From the NCBI GenBank assembly GCA_000708835.1, contig DF237620.1:1-45499 (forward strand): 45,499 nucleotides of DNA, written 5' to 3'. The number at the start of each line of letters is the position of its first letter. Position 1 is the stretch's first letter. The position numbers were made by a program, and so were the translations under genes. A model generated the notes under the pieces. That model was not told the origin of the DNA. It was given only the letters and a program-made list of their open reading frames with translations, and did no database searches. The DNA is from Klebsormidium nitens. Its lineage: Eukaryota; Streptophyta; Klebsormidiophyceae; Klebsormidiales; Klebsormidiaceae. This document shows positions 23,101 to 30,706 of this stretch, one piece after another.

Positions 23101-26100
23101 AACACACTGCTGTTTGCGTCAAGATTGGCATCCGAGCTCGAATCGGAACGCCCGTTTTTCGATCCCGAGTCCCAATGTTGCTCCTGATGTTTCCCAAGCT
23201 ATCCCCCCGGAAGAACTCCGCACATCGATTTCTGGTCGCTAATTAAGGGAGACTTGGGTCGGCCGGAGTACTGCTGACTTTTTCCGGGGGCGTGTCCATC
23301 AACGATCGGAGATCGACATCGCAACTCGATATCGAGGATTTCGCGTCTCAGTCCGAGCTCGGGTGCCAAGTTCGACGCAAACAGCAGGACGAACCGACGA
23401 AGTCTTACCTCTGGGCAGATCCACAGCTGTCCTTGGGCCGTGACCTCCCCTCCGCCAACCGGTACAACCTTGATGCCGTGAATGTTGGCCATCTGCAAGA
23501 GTGACTTCTCCGTCAACAAAAGAGATCATTCTGTCCTCACGATGAAGAAGTGTGGGAAGACTGTGGAACAAACGCGTGGTATTTTACTTTGGCTATACTC
23601 ACCAAAAATGACAGAGTTAGTCAAGTACCCTCATTCCCCTTTGTCTCCCGATGCAACAAGACACTCGAGCCACAGTCTGGAAAAAGAATAGACTCAGCAA
23701 AGCCAGAACGGCCGCTGCTATTCATGTTTTACGACTAGTGGGGATACCTTAGTGCAGAAGTTCTGCAAGTCAAGTGAAGCGGGCAAGCGGCATGCCAATG
23801 CAACCAGCGCCTTACACAGGTGTCCGTATCAAAGTCGAAGCTCTCAACCGCCGAGCCGAATGGCACGTGGTCGAACGCCTCATAACCCTCGTTCCTCGTT
23901 GAAAGCCGATTCGCCTCGTTGTTTGAACGACCCCGCTCGTATTTGAGCAGGGAAACAGCTTGAGGTAAGGAATACGGAGTCAAATGGGGCTGATGTAAGT
24001 GCACCAAATTAGTGACATAAATGTGGTAAGCTCCTTACGCAGGTGTCGGTATCGAAGTCGAAGCTCCCCACCGCCGACTCGAACGGCACGTGGTCGTACG
24101 CCCCCACCGCCCCGGGGGTGTCCCGCAGCGCCGTCGACGCAAACGTCGGCGGGTCCACGGCCGCCACCGCCCTGCTGACGTCAGCGGCGGACGCCCTGAC
24201 GTGACCGCTGAAGACGGGTGCCTGCAGCAATGTGAGTGTGTTGGTGGTCCACGAAACTAACGCTCCTCGAAACAAGGGCTCGACCCAACTAGGGTTCCAG
24301 GTTTTCAGCAGACTGCGAGGATATTGCAGTCTGGATCAAGTCTTCACAAACTAGAGACTGCAAGTCGGAGTGCTACTTTGCACTTATCCAACTTCCAGGC
24401 TGCAGCTGAATCGACCAGCGTTTCGCAGCGTGGCACTCGTGCAACAGCAGCGTGACTATCGTCGAAACATCAGGACCATGCATCAACGCTTATTAATGAC
24501 GAACATTAATAGGAATTTATGATACTCTTACAAACGTCTAAAAAGATCTAAAGATATGGAAAGCTCTACCTCCAGCGCGCCCTGACAAAAGAAGTCGCCC
24601 CGCAGAACGCCCGCAACCGGGTACGGGGGCGGGCGTGCTTTCAAGGTTAGCATGAGTTGGTTAATCTCCACCCCCGGGATTTTGGCGGAGAATCGGTACT
24701 CCCCTCCGATCGGGTTAAGGTCCATATCGCCGGACATTGTCATGTTGACGAGGCCGTACCGGCCAGTCGCCTTGTGAAAGAACATGCGCTGATCCTCTAA
24801 GACCAAGTCTAACTCCGTCCTGCAAAATTGGTAGATGATTCTTTCAATAACTGTCACTGGCATTTTGTCCCTTTAGTAATTAGCACGAAAGGAAAGAGGA
24901 GCCACGATTTAAGGTTTGTTCGGGCCGTAGGAGCCGATCGCCTTGTCAAAGAACGTGCGCTGGTCTTCACAAAACTGGCAAGTATGAGTTTCTTCTCGCC
25001 GATACCATCTCAATTTGACTGTTTTCAATACACATCCTGTTCGCAACCCTTCAGCTTGTTACCAGTTCTCGACCGACCTAAAACCTGCAAGCTTCAAAAG
25101 TGCTTCTCAGAGCACGACGAACAGGACTACACAGCCAACAAGGTAAAACTTAGGGGGCAAAGAAAGTAGCAATTGTTGAAAAAATGGGCAACATCAAGAG
25201 TCCAGCTCAGTACTTACTCATGGAAGGAGGCGGGCGCATCCCAAATCTGGAAGTCGACGTCACGCGCTTTAACCGTTCCCCTCAGATGCGGAAACGTGTC
25301 CTCCTTATTCATCCACACAAACACGTCGCCCGTCGCAACCCCCGTTTTGATGTCGATAGGGATCTCGAGCAGGTGGTCCAAGTTCGGACCGTGAACTTCG
25401 TCCGCAAGGACTCGGACGTTCCAAGCGTGCGCCCTGGAAAGAAGGAGAAATGTTCAGAAATGCGGCCTGAGAAGCAGCGTAAGAGAGACGTGAGACTTGA
25501 TGCATATCATTGCACACGTAGAGGTGCTTGCACTCTGTTGATTGTCCGTATTCGGACCGTGGACTTCGTCCGCTAGTACTCGGACATTCCAAGCGTGCGC
25601 CCTGCAGATAAGGGGGGGACGCCAAATCATGCTCAAACTTTGACTTTCGCAAGGAAATTTAGACTCATCGATACAAATATGTAAGTGTTAGAGGTGCCAT
25701 TTTGGTCATTCGGACCGGAGCTCGGTTTGGCAACCATTCAGAACCCCGGAACCCTACCGTGCACTTGAGGCTACCCCCTCTTCTGAACTTTCACTCGCTG
25801 ATCGAACACGTGGACTGGTTGGGCTGTTCCTTTTGTGTTATTCCTAGGTTGAATCATACTTGCAGACGGGTCAGCAGCAGACATCTCCGAACTTTCTCTG
25901 GAAACGGAGCCGTTCGTCTTAGCTCAACGGCCCAGTTCTCGCCAGCGAACGACAGTTGACCTTCGTGAAGCTGATGCAAGCACCGGTCTCTGCGCAGAGG
26001 TCACCCCTTTTTGCTGACGCCACGTGGCCCTTTGAACAGATAGATTCAATGTGATGTGCTCACTCAGTATCCACATTGACCTTGACGCCGATGCGCCCAC

Positions 26101-29100
26101 CGTCGCCCTCGCCGCAGTCGGGCCGCTTTACTAGACGGCCCGCCACGTCGACCGCCACCTTGTTGTAGTCGTCTTCCAGATCGACCGTCGTCGACACGTC
26201 CTCCACTCTCCTGCGCAATGAATGACGAGAAGCTGTCTGAGAAAAGACCACATGAGAGTCATCGCCTTTGAAACAGCATCAACAGCGCCGTTCTGGTGCT
26301 TTTGGCCGTACAAACATTCTCCGATCTTCTGCGATCCGGCCTCTCAAACCGAGTCTGCCGATCCAATCGTTTGATCATCAAGATCTTGTGACGACAGAAT
26401 CCCTCGCGCCTCCATTTTGTACCAGATTAATAGTCGGCTGTCAGCTGGATGGCAGATAAGGAAGGATCATCGGAACCGGTCCACTTGCTGAAAGAAGTCG
26501 GGACGGAGATCAACTCTGCTGAACACGTGCATGCATCTTAAACCAACTTCGACAAGCGACAACCGGATCGCAAAGCCACTCGGCTTCCACCGTTTGAACT
26601 TTTTAAATATGCATCTCGAGAAACTCTTGTAGAAAACACATCAGTCCAGAGAAGCTGGTCAGTACAAAGAAGCTGGACAAACTCTTTGGCTTTCCGTCTT
26701 TAGAATCTCCACAGACTGCAGCACGAGGAGCGCGCTGAAAGGTGAAATGACGGCGCTTAGAACGCTTAGAACGGAGCTACGATCCTGTAACATGCGCTGT
26801 CCACCCAAAGAGTATTTCTGACGTGACGTCAAAGAAAAATGACACTTCCGATTGTCCAACACAGCAGGCCCCATCCCTCTCACCTGACAGCCTGGTCCCC
26901 AAAGGGGAGCAGCATCAGCGTCCCTTTCTTGATGACAACCTTTTCCAGCACCGCAATCGCCCGCTTCTTCTTCTCTTCCCGCGCTTCCTTCTTCGCTCCC
27001 GCTTTGTCCGTCTCCCCCTTGTCGCTCGCTCTTTCCGCTTCTGCATCCTCCCCCCCAACCCCTCCCGAAACCCCTCCCTCTTCGGCCTTGGCGTCTGTAC
27101 TCAAACCACCTGCAACGCTCTCTGCCTCTGGCACCCTTGCAGCTTCCCGCCTCTGAGAGGCGGACGCTGCCGCGCCCTTGGCCCTCTTGCCTTCCCTGTG
27201 CGCGTTTTGAGTCCCGCCCCCCGACGAGCTAGTACTCGCGGCCGACCCGCTCGCGCGCCGCTCGGCAAATACGTCAGCTTCTCGTCTGCTACTCTCCCCA
27301 CTTTCGCTTCTCCGCTCGCTCAACCCCCCCCTTCTTTCTGCTGCCGAAGCTGCCCCACTCGGCACGCCCGAACCCGCTTCCCCCTGCTTCGGCTTTTGCG
27401 AGCGGCTCTTTGTCGCTTGCTCCGCTTTCTCTGCCGCCAGTTTCCGCTGAATCGCGGCGATCAGTTGCTGCTTCAAAGGAACCACGGCCTCATCTTCCGG
27501 CGTCTCCGGTTTTGGAACGTTTGTCCCCACTACTAGTTCTTCTAACTTTCCTGCGTCCTCACTACCCGGGCCGGACTCCGACCGGCCAACTTCTATTGTG
27601 ACGTCACTGACTCGTCCCTCCTCAATTTCTATCGTATGCATCTCGGCATCAACTTCCGGAGAGACGCTCTCCTCTGTTTCCGACCCTGTCTCGTCTTCTC
27701 CCTTTTCTTCATCCGTAAGGACCTCGGCCTCGCTTTCGAGGGCTTCTCCGCTCCCGTCAAATCCGTCCTCTTCTTCCGCCAAACCACCAATCATTTCGAT
27801 CGTTTCGCCCTCCTCTTTCTCCCCTTCCGGAACCAATCCCTCGATCTCAGACCGCCCTTCCAGGAGTGCCTCAAGTAGCGGCAGATCCTCTACTGGCGGC
27901 GACATCACCTCGGAGCCCCGCTCGATCTCCGCTGCCCCTTCCAAATTTTCCCCCTCACGACTGGCTGATTCATCCGTCTCCCGTTGCCTCTCCACTTCCG
28001 TTCCTTTCTCCTCCGACCCCGCAAGATCCACTCTTGTCTGCTCGGCAATCTGCCGTCGTAGCTCCCTTTCTTTCCGCTTCTGTTCCGCCGCTTCCTCATC
28101 AGCTTTAAGGATTGTCTCTTCCTGCCTCCTTCCCGCCTCTAGTTCTCGCTCCCCCTGCCCACTTCCTTCCCCTCTCTCAATTGTTTCTTCTGCAACCTTT
28201 CCGCCCCTTTCCAAGAGACCTCTGCTTACCAGAAACCCCCTCGCACTCTCCGCCTGGACCCTCGCCCAGATCTCCCTCACGCTCCCCTTGCGCGCTTTCT
28301 CCCTTCTCCACCACCGCTTCCTCTCCACTCTAGTTTCCTTCTCCGACGCCCGCCCCACCATTCTCTCCAACTGTCGCCTCGCCATCTCAACCGCTTTCGC
28401 CTCCCTCGCCGCCTCCTGTTCGACCTTCTTCTCTTCCCGCGACTTTTTGATTTGCGCCGCCCGGCTATCCACTGCCCCTTGCACGACCTCCTCTTTCTTG
28501 TCCAACGGCTGCGGAATAGTGAGCCACGTAAAGTCGGGCTCTTGTGCCACTAACACTTGCGGCTCCTCAATCAGCGCTTCCAACACAATCTGCCTCTTCA
28601 GAATGCTCAACAGCAGATTGACCGTCACTCTCACGCTCGCCGCCTCCCCGCACGAGAACTCAGTCCCGCTCGGCCCCACCGCAGTGCGCCCCAACGTCAG
28701 CCCTGTAAACAAACTGACATTCGTCGCCGCGCCTAGTTCCACCTTCCTATCGAGTGCCTGGCTCACAACGCTTGCCGCCTTGGGAAGAACAAACTTTGTT
28801 AACACCCGCTTGGCGCACAGTTGACTGACGAAGAGGAAAGCTGCTAAGAGGCAGCCTCCGAGGAGGGGCTTAACCAATGGATGCTGGAGAAAGGCAGCAA
28901 GGAGGCGGGGGGGACTGGGAGGGGGGTGTGTCGTCCCGGTGCCATTGCAATGGTCGGTTTCCGGTGAGGCGATGTGGGGCTCCTGCAGGACACGAAGCGT
29001 TTTGTTCAACTAGTGAGCGATAGCGGTGAATTTTGAGTTGTATATGCAATCGACGGCGCGGCGTGTGTGTGCTTCCTACATTGGCTGTACCTCAAGTATT

Positions 29101-29927
29101 GTCAAAAGTCCATCTCAAGATTCTTTGGCTCCTTATTTCCCACTTCTTACCCGTACTGCAAGGAGCGTGCAGAGCATGAGAGCCCTTACAAACGCCACGT
29201 GAGTGACCACTCAATCTGAGCGCAGTTGATTAAATGACAATGAAGACCTTGCCCAACAAGTTCGAGCCACTTTCTTACATAAAGAAGGATCTGTGCTACA
29301 CTGGCAGCACCGGACGCAGCGGTCAAGCGAACCAGATCCCTTCCTTACCTGTACAAATGAGTGCCCGTTCGAGGCCATTCGTTCGGCTACGTTCTCGCCT
29401 CCTCCGTGTTTCTCAAGCGCCGGACGCCCTACAGCAATTTCTCCTAAGAGGTCATTGTGAAAATCCCCCAGTCCATTCTCCACTGGAAGGACCGGACTGT
29501 CTGAACTACCATCAGTTCCCCAATGCGGACCGTCCGAATCTGTTCCAGTCCTCCAATCAGGACTGATAGGAGACACACTGTCTTCACTGGATGCACGTAG
29601 CTCGAGAGACCTGCTCCGGCCCCGGTGCGGTTTGTTTGTGGAAGGGCCACGCCGTCTTCTCAACAGCAATGTTTCTACAGAGGCGCCGCAAAGACATTCG
29701 TAAGGAGAGGACTTTGTGTGCAGGTGTGCCGCAATCACATTCCTTCCACTACTTCTCCTAGTTGGCAGTATCAGCCTGCCCCCTAAGTTGCAGTCCCAGG
29801 GAGACAATGAGGTGCTGGAGGCAATTGAGTTCCTCGCGCCGAATGCGGCATCTGCAGATCTGCCACCCCAAAATGAGCTCCTGAGCTGTACACTTTTGGT
29901 CATTCTGGGGCACTGAGCTGCATTCAT
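5117..29927 (-). CDS. TIC236: TIC236-like chloroplast inner-envelope translocon protein (TamB/DUF490 family), 26 exons
   Basis: TIC236 is anchored in the plastid inner envelope, spans the intermembrane space and binds the TOC75 channel, so linking the outer and inner import machines; it derives from bacterial TamB. The spliced model gives 2,443 residues, a little longer than land-plant TIC236 (about 2,150-2,200). Exon 1 encodes a Ser/Arg-rich transit-peptide-like N terminus. Exon 2 has one transmembrane helix (about residues 230-249), then conserved motifs such as EFSCGEAAS, VLVAQEPDFTWL and GTLMLLPFGD. Further landmarks are LEIPID, PLDELELASLRG, EVPLPGLAELKG, NWEWGIYK, LHFALLNFP, HMEGDL, SGELELNGIADP, FENGDVNLVATQV, NWQDNLVVT and the C-terminal WTLLYQLSSRLRA...LLEYSASSQD stop. 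Exons 19-26 hold the C-terminal DUF490 region. Exon 2 carries a long Glu/Lys/Arg/Ser-rich segment absent or much shorter in the land-plant proteins I know. The start ATG is clear; an alternative in-frame ATG lies eight codons on. Introns are packed with decayed exon-end copies. Confidence 0.95.
6264..6446 (-). repeat. two donor-side copies of the exon 24 end
   Basis: The 3' end of exon 24 and its donor (left edge 6559) recurs with left edges at about 6409 and 6264, spacing 150 and 145 bp. The core shared by all is GCGCGCCTCCACTTT or a close variant. The first copy keeps a good donor (GTAAGTCGG read on the minus strand). The adjoining intron sequence with CCTGAAACC is repeated too, so the unit spans exon end, donor and intron. 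Confidence 0.8.
7060..7130 (-). repeat. donor-side copy of the exon 23 end
   Basis: TTAGCGAGAGCGCCTCTGGC here matches the exon 23 end at 7245 onward. The copied donor edge is at about 7077, 168 bp from the true one. The intron sequence after the donor (CAACTCAACC, CCTAA) is duplicated as well. Confidence 0.75.
7493..7670 (-). repeat. two acceptor-side copies of the exon 23 start
   Basis: ACCAATCGGACGTCC in exon 23 (7357) recurs at 7493 and, diverged, at 7654: spacing 136 and 161 bp. The first copy keeps a TTTCTGCAGG acceptor-like context in plus-strand view. Confidence 0.75.
7656..7727. repeat. 15-bp minisatellite
   Basis: Units of CAACGGAACGTCCGC type occur at 7656-7670, 7671-7685 and 7686-7700, plus a separated one at 7713-7727. 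They grew out of the second exon 23 copy. Confidence 0.8.
8642..8960 (-). repeat. three donor-side copies of the exon 21 end, carrying TGACGTCA palindromes
   Basis: TTGGTGCTGACGTCAGC in exon 21 (9070) recurs at 8908 (nearly intact, with similarity over about 85 bp), 8768 (diverged) and 8642. Spacing is 162, 140 and 126 bp. The exon codons supplying TGACGTCA encode Asp-Ala-Asp-Val-Ser, so the palindrome in the intron is an exon relic. Confidence 0.8.
9340..9480 (-). repeat. two acceptor-side copies of the exon 21 start
   Basis: GACGTCCGCAACGACTTGGA in exon 21 (9193) recurs at 9340, 147 bp away, followed by a copy of the GGGCTCTTCTCCTG acceptor region. An older copy of that region lies at about 9450-9480. 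Exon 21 is thus flanked by copies on both sides. Confidence 0.7.
10757..11110 (-). repeat. three acceptor-side copies of the exon 19 start
   Basis: GCCGTTGGCGATCGGTTGGC in exon 19 (10631) recurs exactly at 10781 and diverged at 10938 and 11090; spacing is 150, 157 and 152 bp. The first copy keeps an intact acceptor with exon edge at 10816. Divergence rises with distance from the exon. Confidence 0.85.
11706..11984 (-). repeat. donor-side copies of the exon 18 end, interrupted by the assembly gap
   Basis: The exon 18 end (12619; CGCAAGCACGATGTTGGCGG) recurs with donor edges at about 11915, 11774 and 11712. The outermost copy extends furthest into the exon (GGATCCACTCCAACTGG). Further copies may sit in the gap at 11985-12524. 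Confidence 0.8.
11985..12524. other. assembly gap (540 N)
   Basis: A run of N. The 17-mer CGAAAAGTGAGCTATCA ends at 11984 and begins again at 12525, so both gap edges hold the same sequence. The gap lies in TIC236 intron 18, inside the exon 18 copy array, and probably marks an unresolved tandem repeat. No coding sequence is required here because exons 18 and 19 join in frame. Confidence 0.9.
14740..15520 (-). repeat. five acceptor-side copies of the exon 16 start
   Basis: The exon 16 start with its acceptor (edge 14664) recurs with edges at 14845, 15027, 15224, 15413 and about 15514; spacing is 181, 182, 197, 189 and 101 bp. Each unit has about 100 bp of exon (frame reading PPDLSQADLSEEVPLP or decayed forms) plus about 80 bp of intron. 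Shared marks are CGTCGTCCTTGCC and GCGAGCGTCTGTA. The first copy is almost identical to the exon; the last is barely recognisable. Confidence 0.9.
15039..15083. repeat. three 15-bp tandem units
   Basis: AGCAGGAAGTGTATG and two variants lie head to tail at 15039, 15054 and 15069, nested in the intronic part of one exon 16 unit. Confidence 0.85.
15790..15861 (-). other. TIC236: candidate 72-nt cassette exon copied from the end of exon 15
   Basis: The end of exon 15 is duplicated 153 bp downstream. This copy has a plausible acceptor (GTGACCTTCAG before 15861) and donor (CCG then GTGGGC at 15790), is 24 codons long, is open in the exon 15 frame and starts and ends in phase 0 like the surrounding introns. 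It would insert a peptide containing AVSSCGFVVDSLMEQLP, a near repeat of the preceding AVSSCGFVAESLTEQLQ. It may equally be an unused relic. Confidence 0.45.
16200..16565 (-). repeat. three acceptor-side copies of the exon 15 start
   Basis: The exon 15 start (edge 16137) recurs with edges at about 16286, 16434 and 16561; spacing is 149, 148 and 127 bp. Shared marks are GCATCTCCGTGAGGTCAGC, CACGTCCAGCTT and TCTTCATGTTGCTCAG. Intronic CTGACGTCAGC motifs are carried along in each unit. Confidence 0.85.
17390..17436 (-). repeat. acceptor-side copy of the exon 14 start
   Basis: GGCCAGCTTCTCAAGCGTCA matches the exon 14 start with one substitution. Its edge at 17428 is 123 bp from the true edge at 17305. 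Confidence 0.75.
18690..18900 (-). repeat. two donor-side copies of the exon 12 end
   Basis: GCCAGCTCTAGTTCGTCCAG in exon 12 (18995) recurs at 18849 and 18705, 146 and 144 bp apart. The nearer copy shares GTCCAGCGGCAGGTGCT; the farther shares CTCATGCGCGGC. Confidence 0.75.
19230..20195 (-). repeat. six acceptor-side copies of the exon 12 start
   Basis: The exon 12 start (edge 19194) recurs with edges at about 19353, 19512, 19673, 19855, 20017 and 20181; spacing is 159, 159, 161, 182, about 162 and about 164 bp. Shared marks are CTCGCTTCGGACGCC, GACGTCTAGCTTCAAGTGCT and CGTCTTGGCGACCGCTTGT. This is the longest array in the gene and is close to a regular 160-bp ladder. Confidence 0.88.
21302..21660 (-). 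repeat. three donor-side copies of the exon 9 end
   Basis: The exon 9 end (left edge 21752, TTCGATTCCGCTTCCACCCG) recurs with edges at 21604, 21468 and 21305; spacing is 148, 136 and 163 bp. All three keep a CTCAC, that is a GTGAG donor on the minus strand. The intron part carries a repeated ACCACACAAGCTTATGGCAG block. Confidence 0.88.
23812..23890 (-). repeat. donor-side copy of the exon 6 end
   Basis: The exon 6 end (left edge 24039) is copied with edge 23816, 223 bp away. The frame reads AFDHVPFGSAVESFDFDTDT against AYDHVPFESAVGSFDFDTDT in the exon. The donor is kept. Confidence 0.8.
24905..24985 (-). repeat. acceptor-side copy of the exon 5 start
   Basis: GATCGCCTTGTCAAAGAACG followed by GCGCTGGTC matches exon 5 at about 24760-24795, offset 171 bp. 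The acceptor region is decayed. Confidence 0.7.
25550..25612 (-). repeat. acceptor-side copy of the exon 4 start
   Basis: The first about 45 bp of exon 4 (edge 25433) recur with edge 25601, 168 bp away. The frame reads AHAWNVRVLADEVHGPN as in the exon, and the acceptor (ATCTGCAG) is intact. The frame soon runs into a stop, so using this acceptor without the true one would truncate the protein. Confidence 0.8.
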
Positions 29928-30706
29928 AATTGCATAAACCTAAGGACCCCACTTAAGTATTCTACATTCTTCCACATGGAGCAAATGCAGTGAACAAAGC
30001 AGAATTGGCATGTTGCTGCCAGTGGTGCTCCCCTGACAATGAAAGCACTATCTAGGATTCTTTATGCCCCTTGCCGTCACGGCTAGCTGCACCTTGCCGT
30101 AGAGCGGCCTTAGACTGAAGAATGCGCCATGCACCTGGCGTCAAACCATTGGCATGGGCCATGGCTGCACTGTTCCATGCTGCAACAGAGAGAGGGCTCC
30201 TCTGGCTCTTGGATTTTCAGATCAGATATTTGACGACTGTTCAAGGTGTGTCCTATTTAGAATCAGAAACTGCATCTGCAAGACTTGCCCGTTTGCCTCG
30301 CCGCATTCTATGTACCTACATCAAGCAGGGCAAACTACATTTTTGAAGGATACAGAATTCTGAAACTTTCTGGCAACAGAGAATTAGGGTTTGTGTCAGA
30401 TTCAGAACCCTAAAACTTCAAAGGCAGCTAGCAGATTGGCTTAAAGTTAAACAGCAGCATGGCTGCCCCCATGCCCCCATGCAGCTGTTGCAAAAACAAT
30501 GTGGACCCTTTGTCTTGATCACTTTTCTCCAGCACCTGTCCAAAGGTGACATGCTGAGACCGTCTTCAGGACCCCTTGCGTTAAGCAGAGCTGCTTTCTT
30601 GCAGCAATTGGAGCTGACGCCCGTCTTCTGCAAGCTCCCAATTGGCTGGCCCCTGCAGACGGTTTCCAAGTGCCTCATCTCTAGGGGCAGCAAAAGGTTT
30701 GTTGCA
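29928..30706. promoter_or_regulatory. divergent intergenic region between TIC236 and the HDA8-type deacetylase
   Basis: The two start codons point away from each other across about 780 bp, which must hold both 5' UTRs and promoters. Short frames inside it show no domain. A frame open in phase with the deacetylase runs back to 30479, so an upstream start for that gene is possible. Confidence 0.6.
30382..30392. promoter_or_regulatory. telo-box-like motif (AATTAGGGTTT)
   Basis: TTAGGGTTT is the reverse complement of the plant telo-box AAACCCTAA. A related ACCCTAAAA lies 15 bp on, in the opposite sense. In land plants this motif is common near starts of growth-linked genes; a role here is inferred from position only. 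Confidence 0.4.

Larger units (their letters stand above)
5117..29927 (-). other. TIC236: exon map of the TIC236 gene
   Basis: Exons in transcript order, window coordinates: 1 29349-29927; 2 26884-28982; 3 26064-26210; 4 25218-25433; 5 24570-24819; 6 24039-24221; 7 23409-23492; 8 22543-22703; 9 21752-21983; 10 20805-20909; 11 20330-20515; 12 18970-19194; 13 18312-18461; 14 17180-17305; 15 15943-16137; 16 14438-14664; 17 13444-13894; 18 12619-12942; 19 10400-10666; 20 9778-9900; 21 9045-9260; 22 8051-8269; 23 7245-7388; 24 6559-6693; 25 5677-5811; 26 5117-5269. All introns are GT-AG, donors mostly GTAAGN or GTGAGN. Phases match at all 25 junctions, mostly phase 0; introns 2, 3, 4, 8 and 16 are phase 2. 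The lengths sum to 7,332 nt, a multiple of three. Boundaries were placed by protein similarity plus splice consensus, not transcripts. Confidence 0.85.

Noticed and set aside
25860-25989. Possible extra TIC236 exon (frame with GENWAVELRR)
   Set aside because: It has acceptor- and donor-like edges, but it would end in phase 0 while exon 4 needs phase 2. Exon 3 joined directly to exon 4 matches the land-plant protein without it.
27598-28824. 408-residue Ser/Pro-rich open frame on the plus strand
   Set aside because: It mirrors the Glu/Arg-rich minus-strand exon 2 of TIC236; the composition is explained by the complement and no domain is visible.
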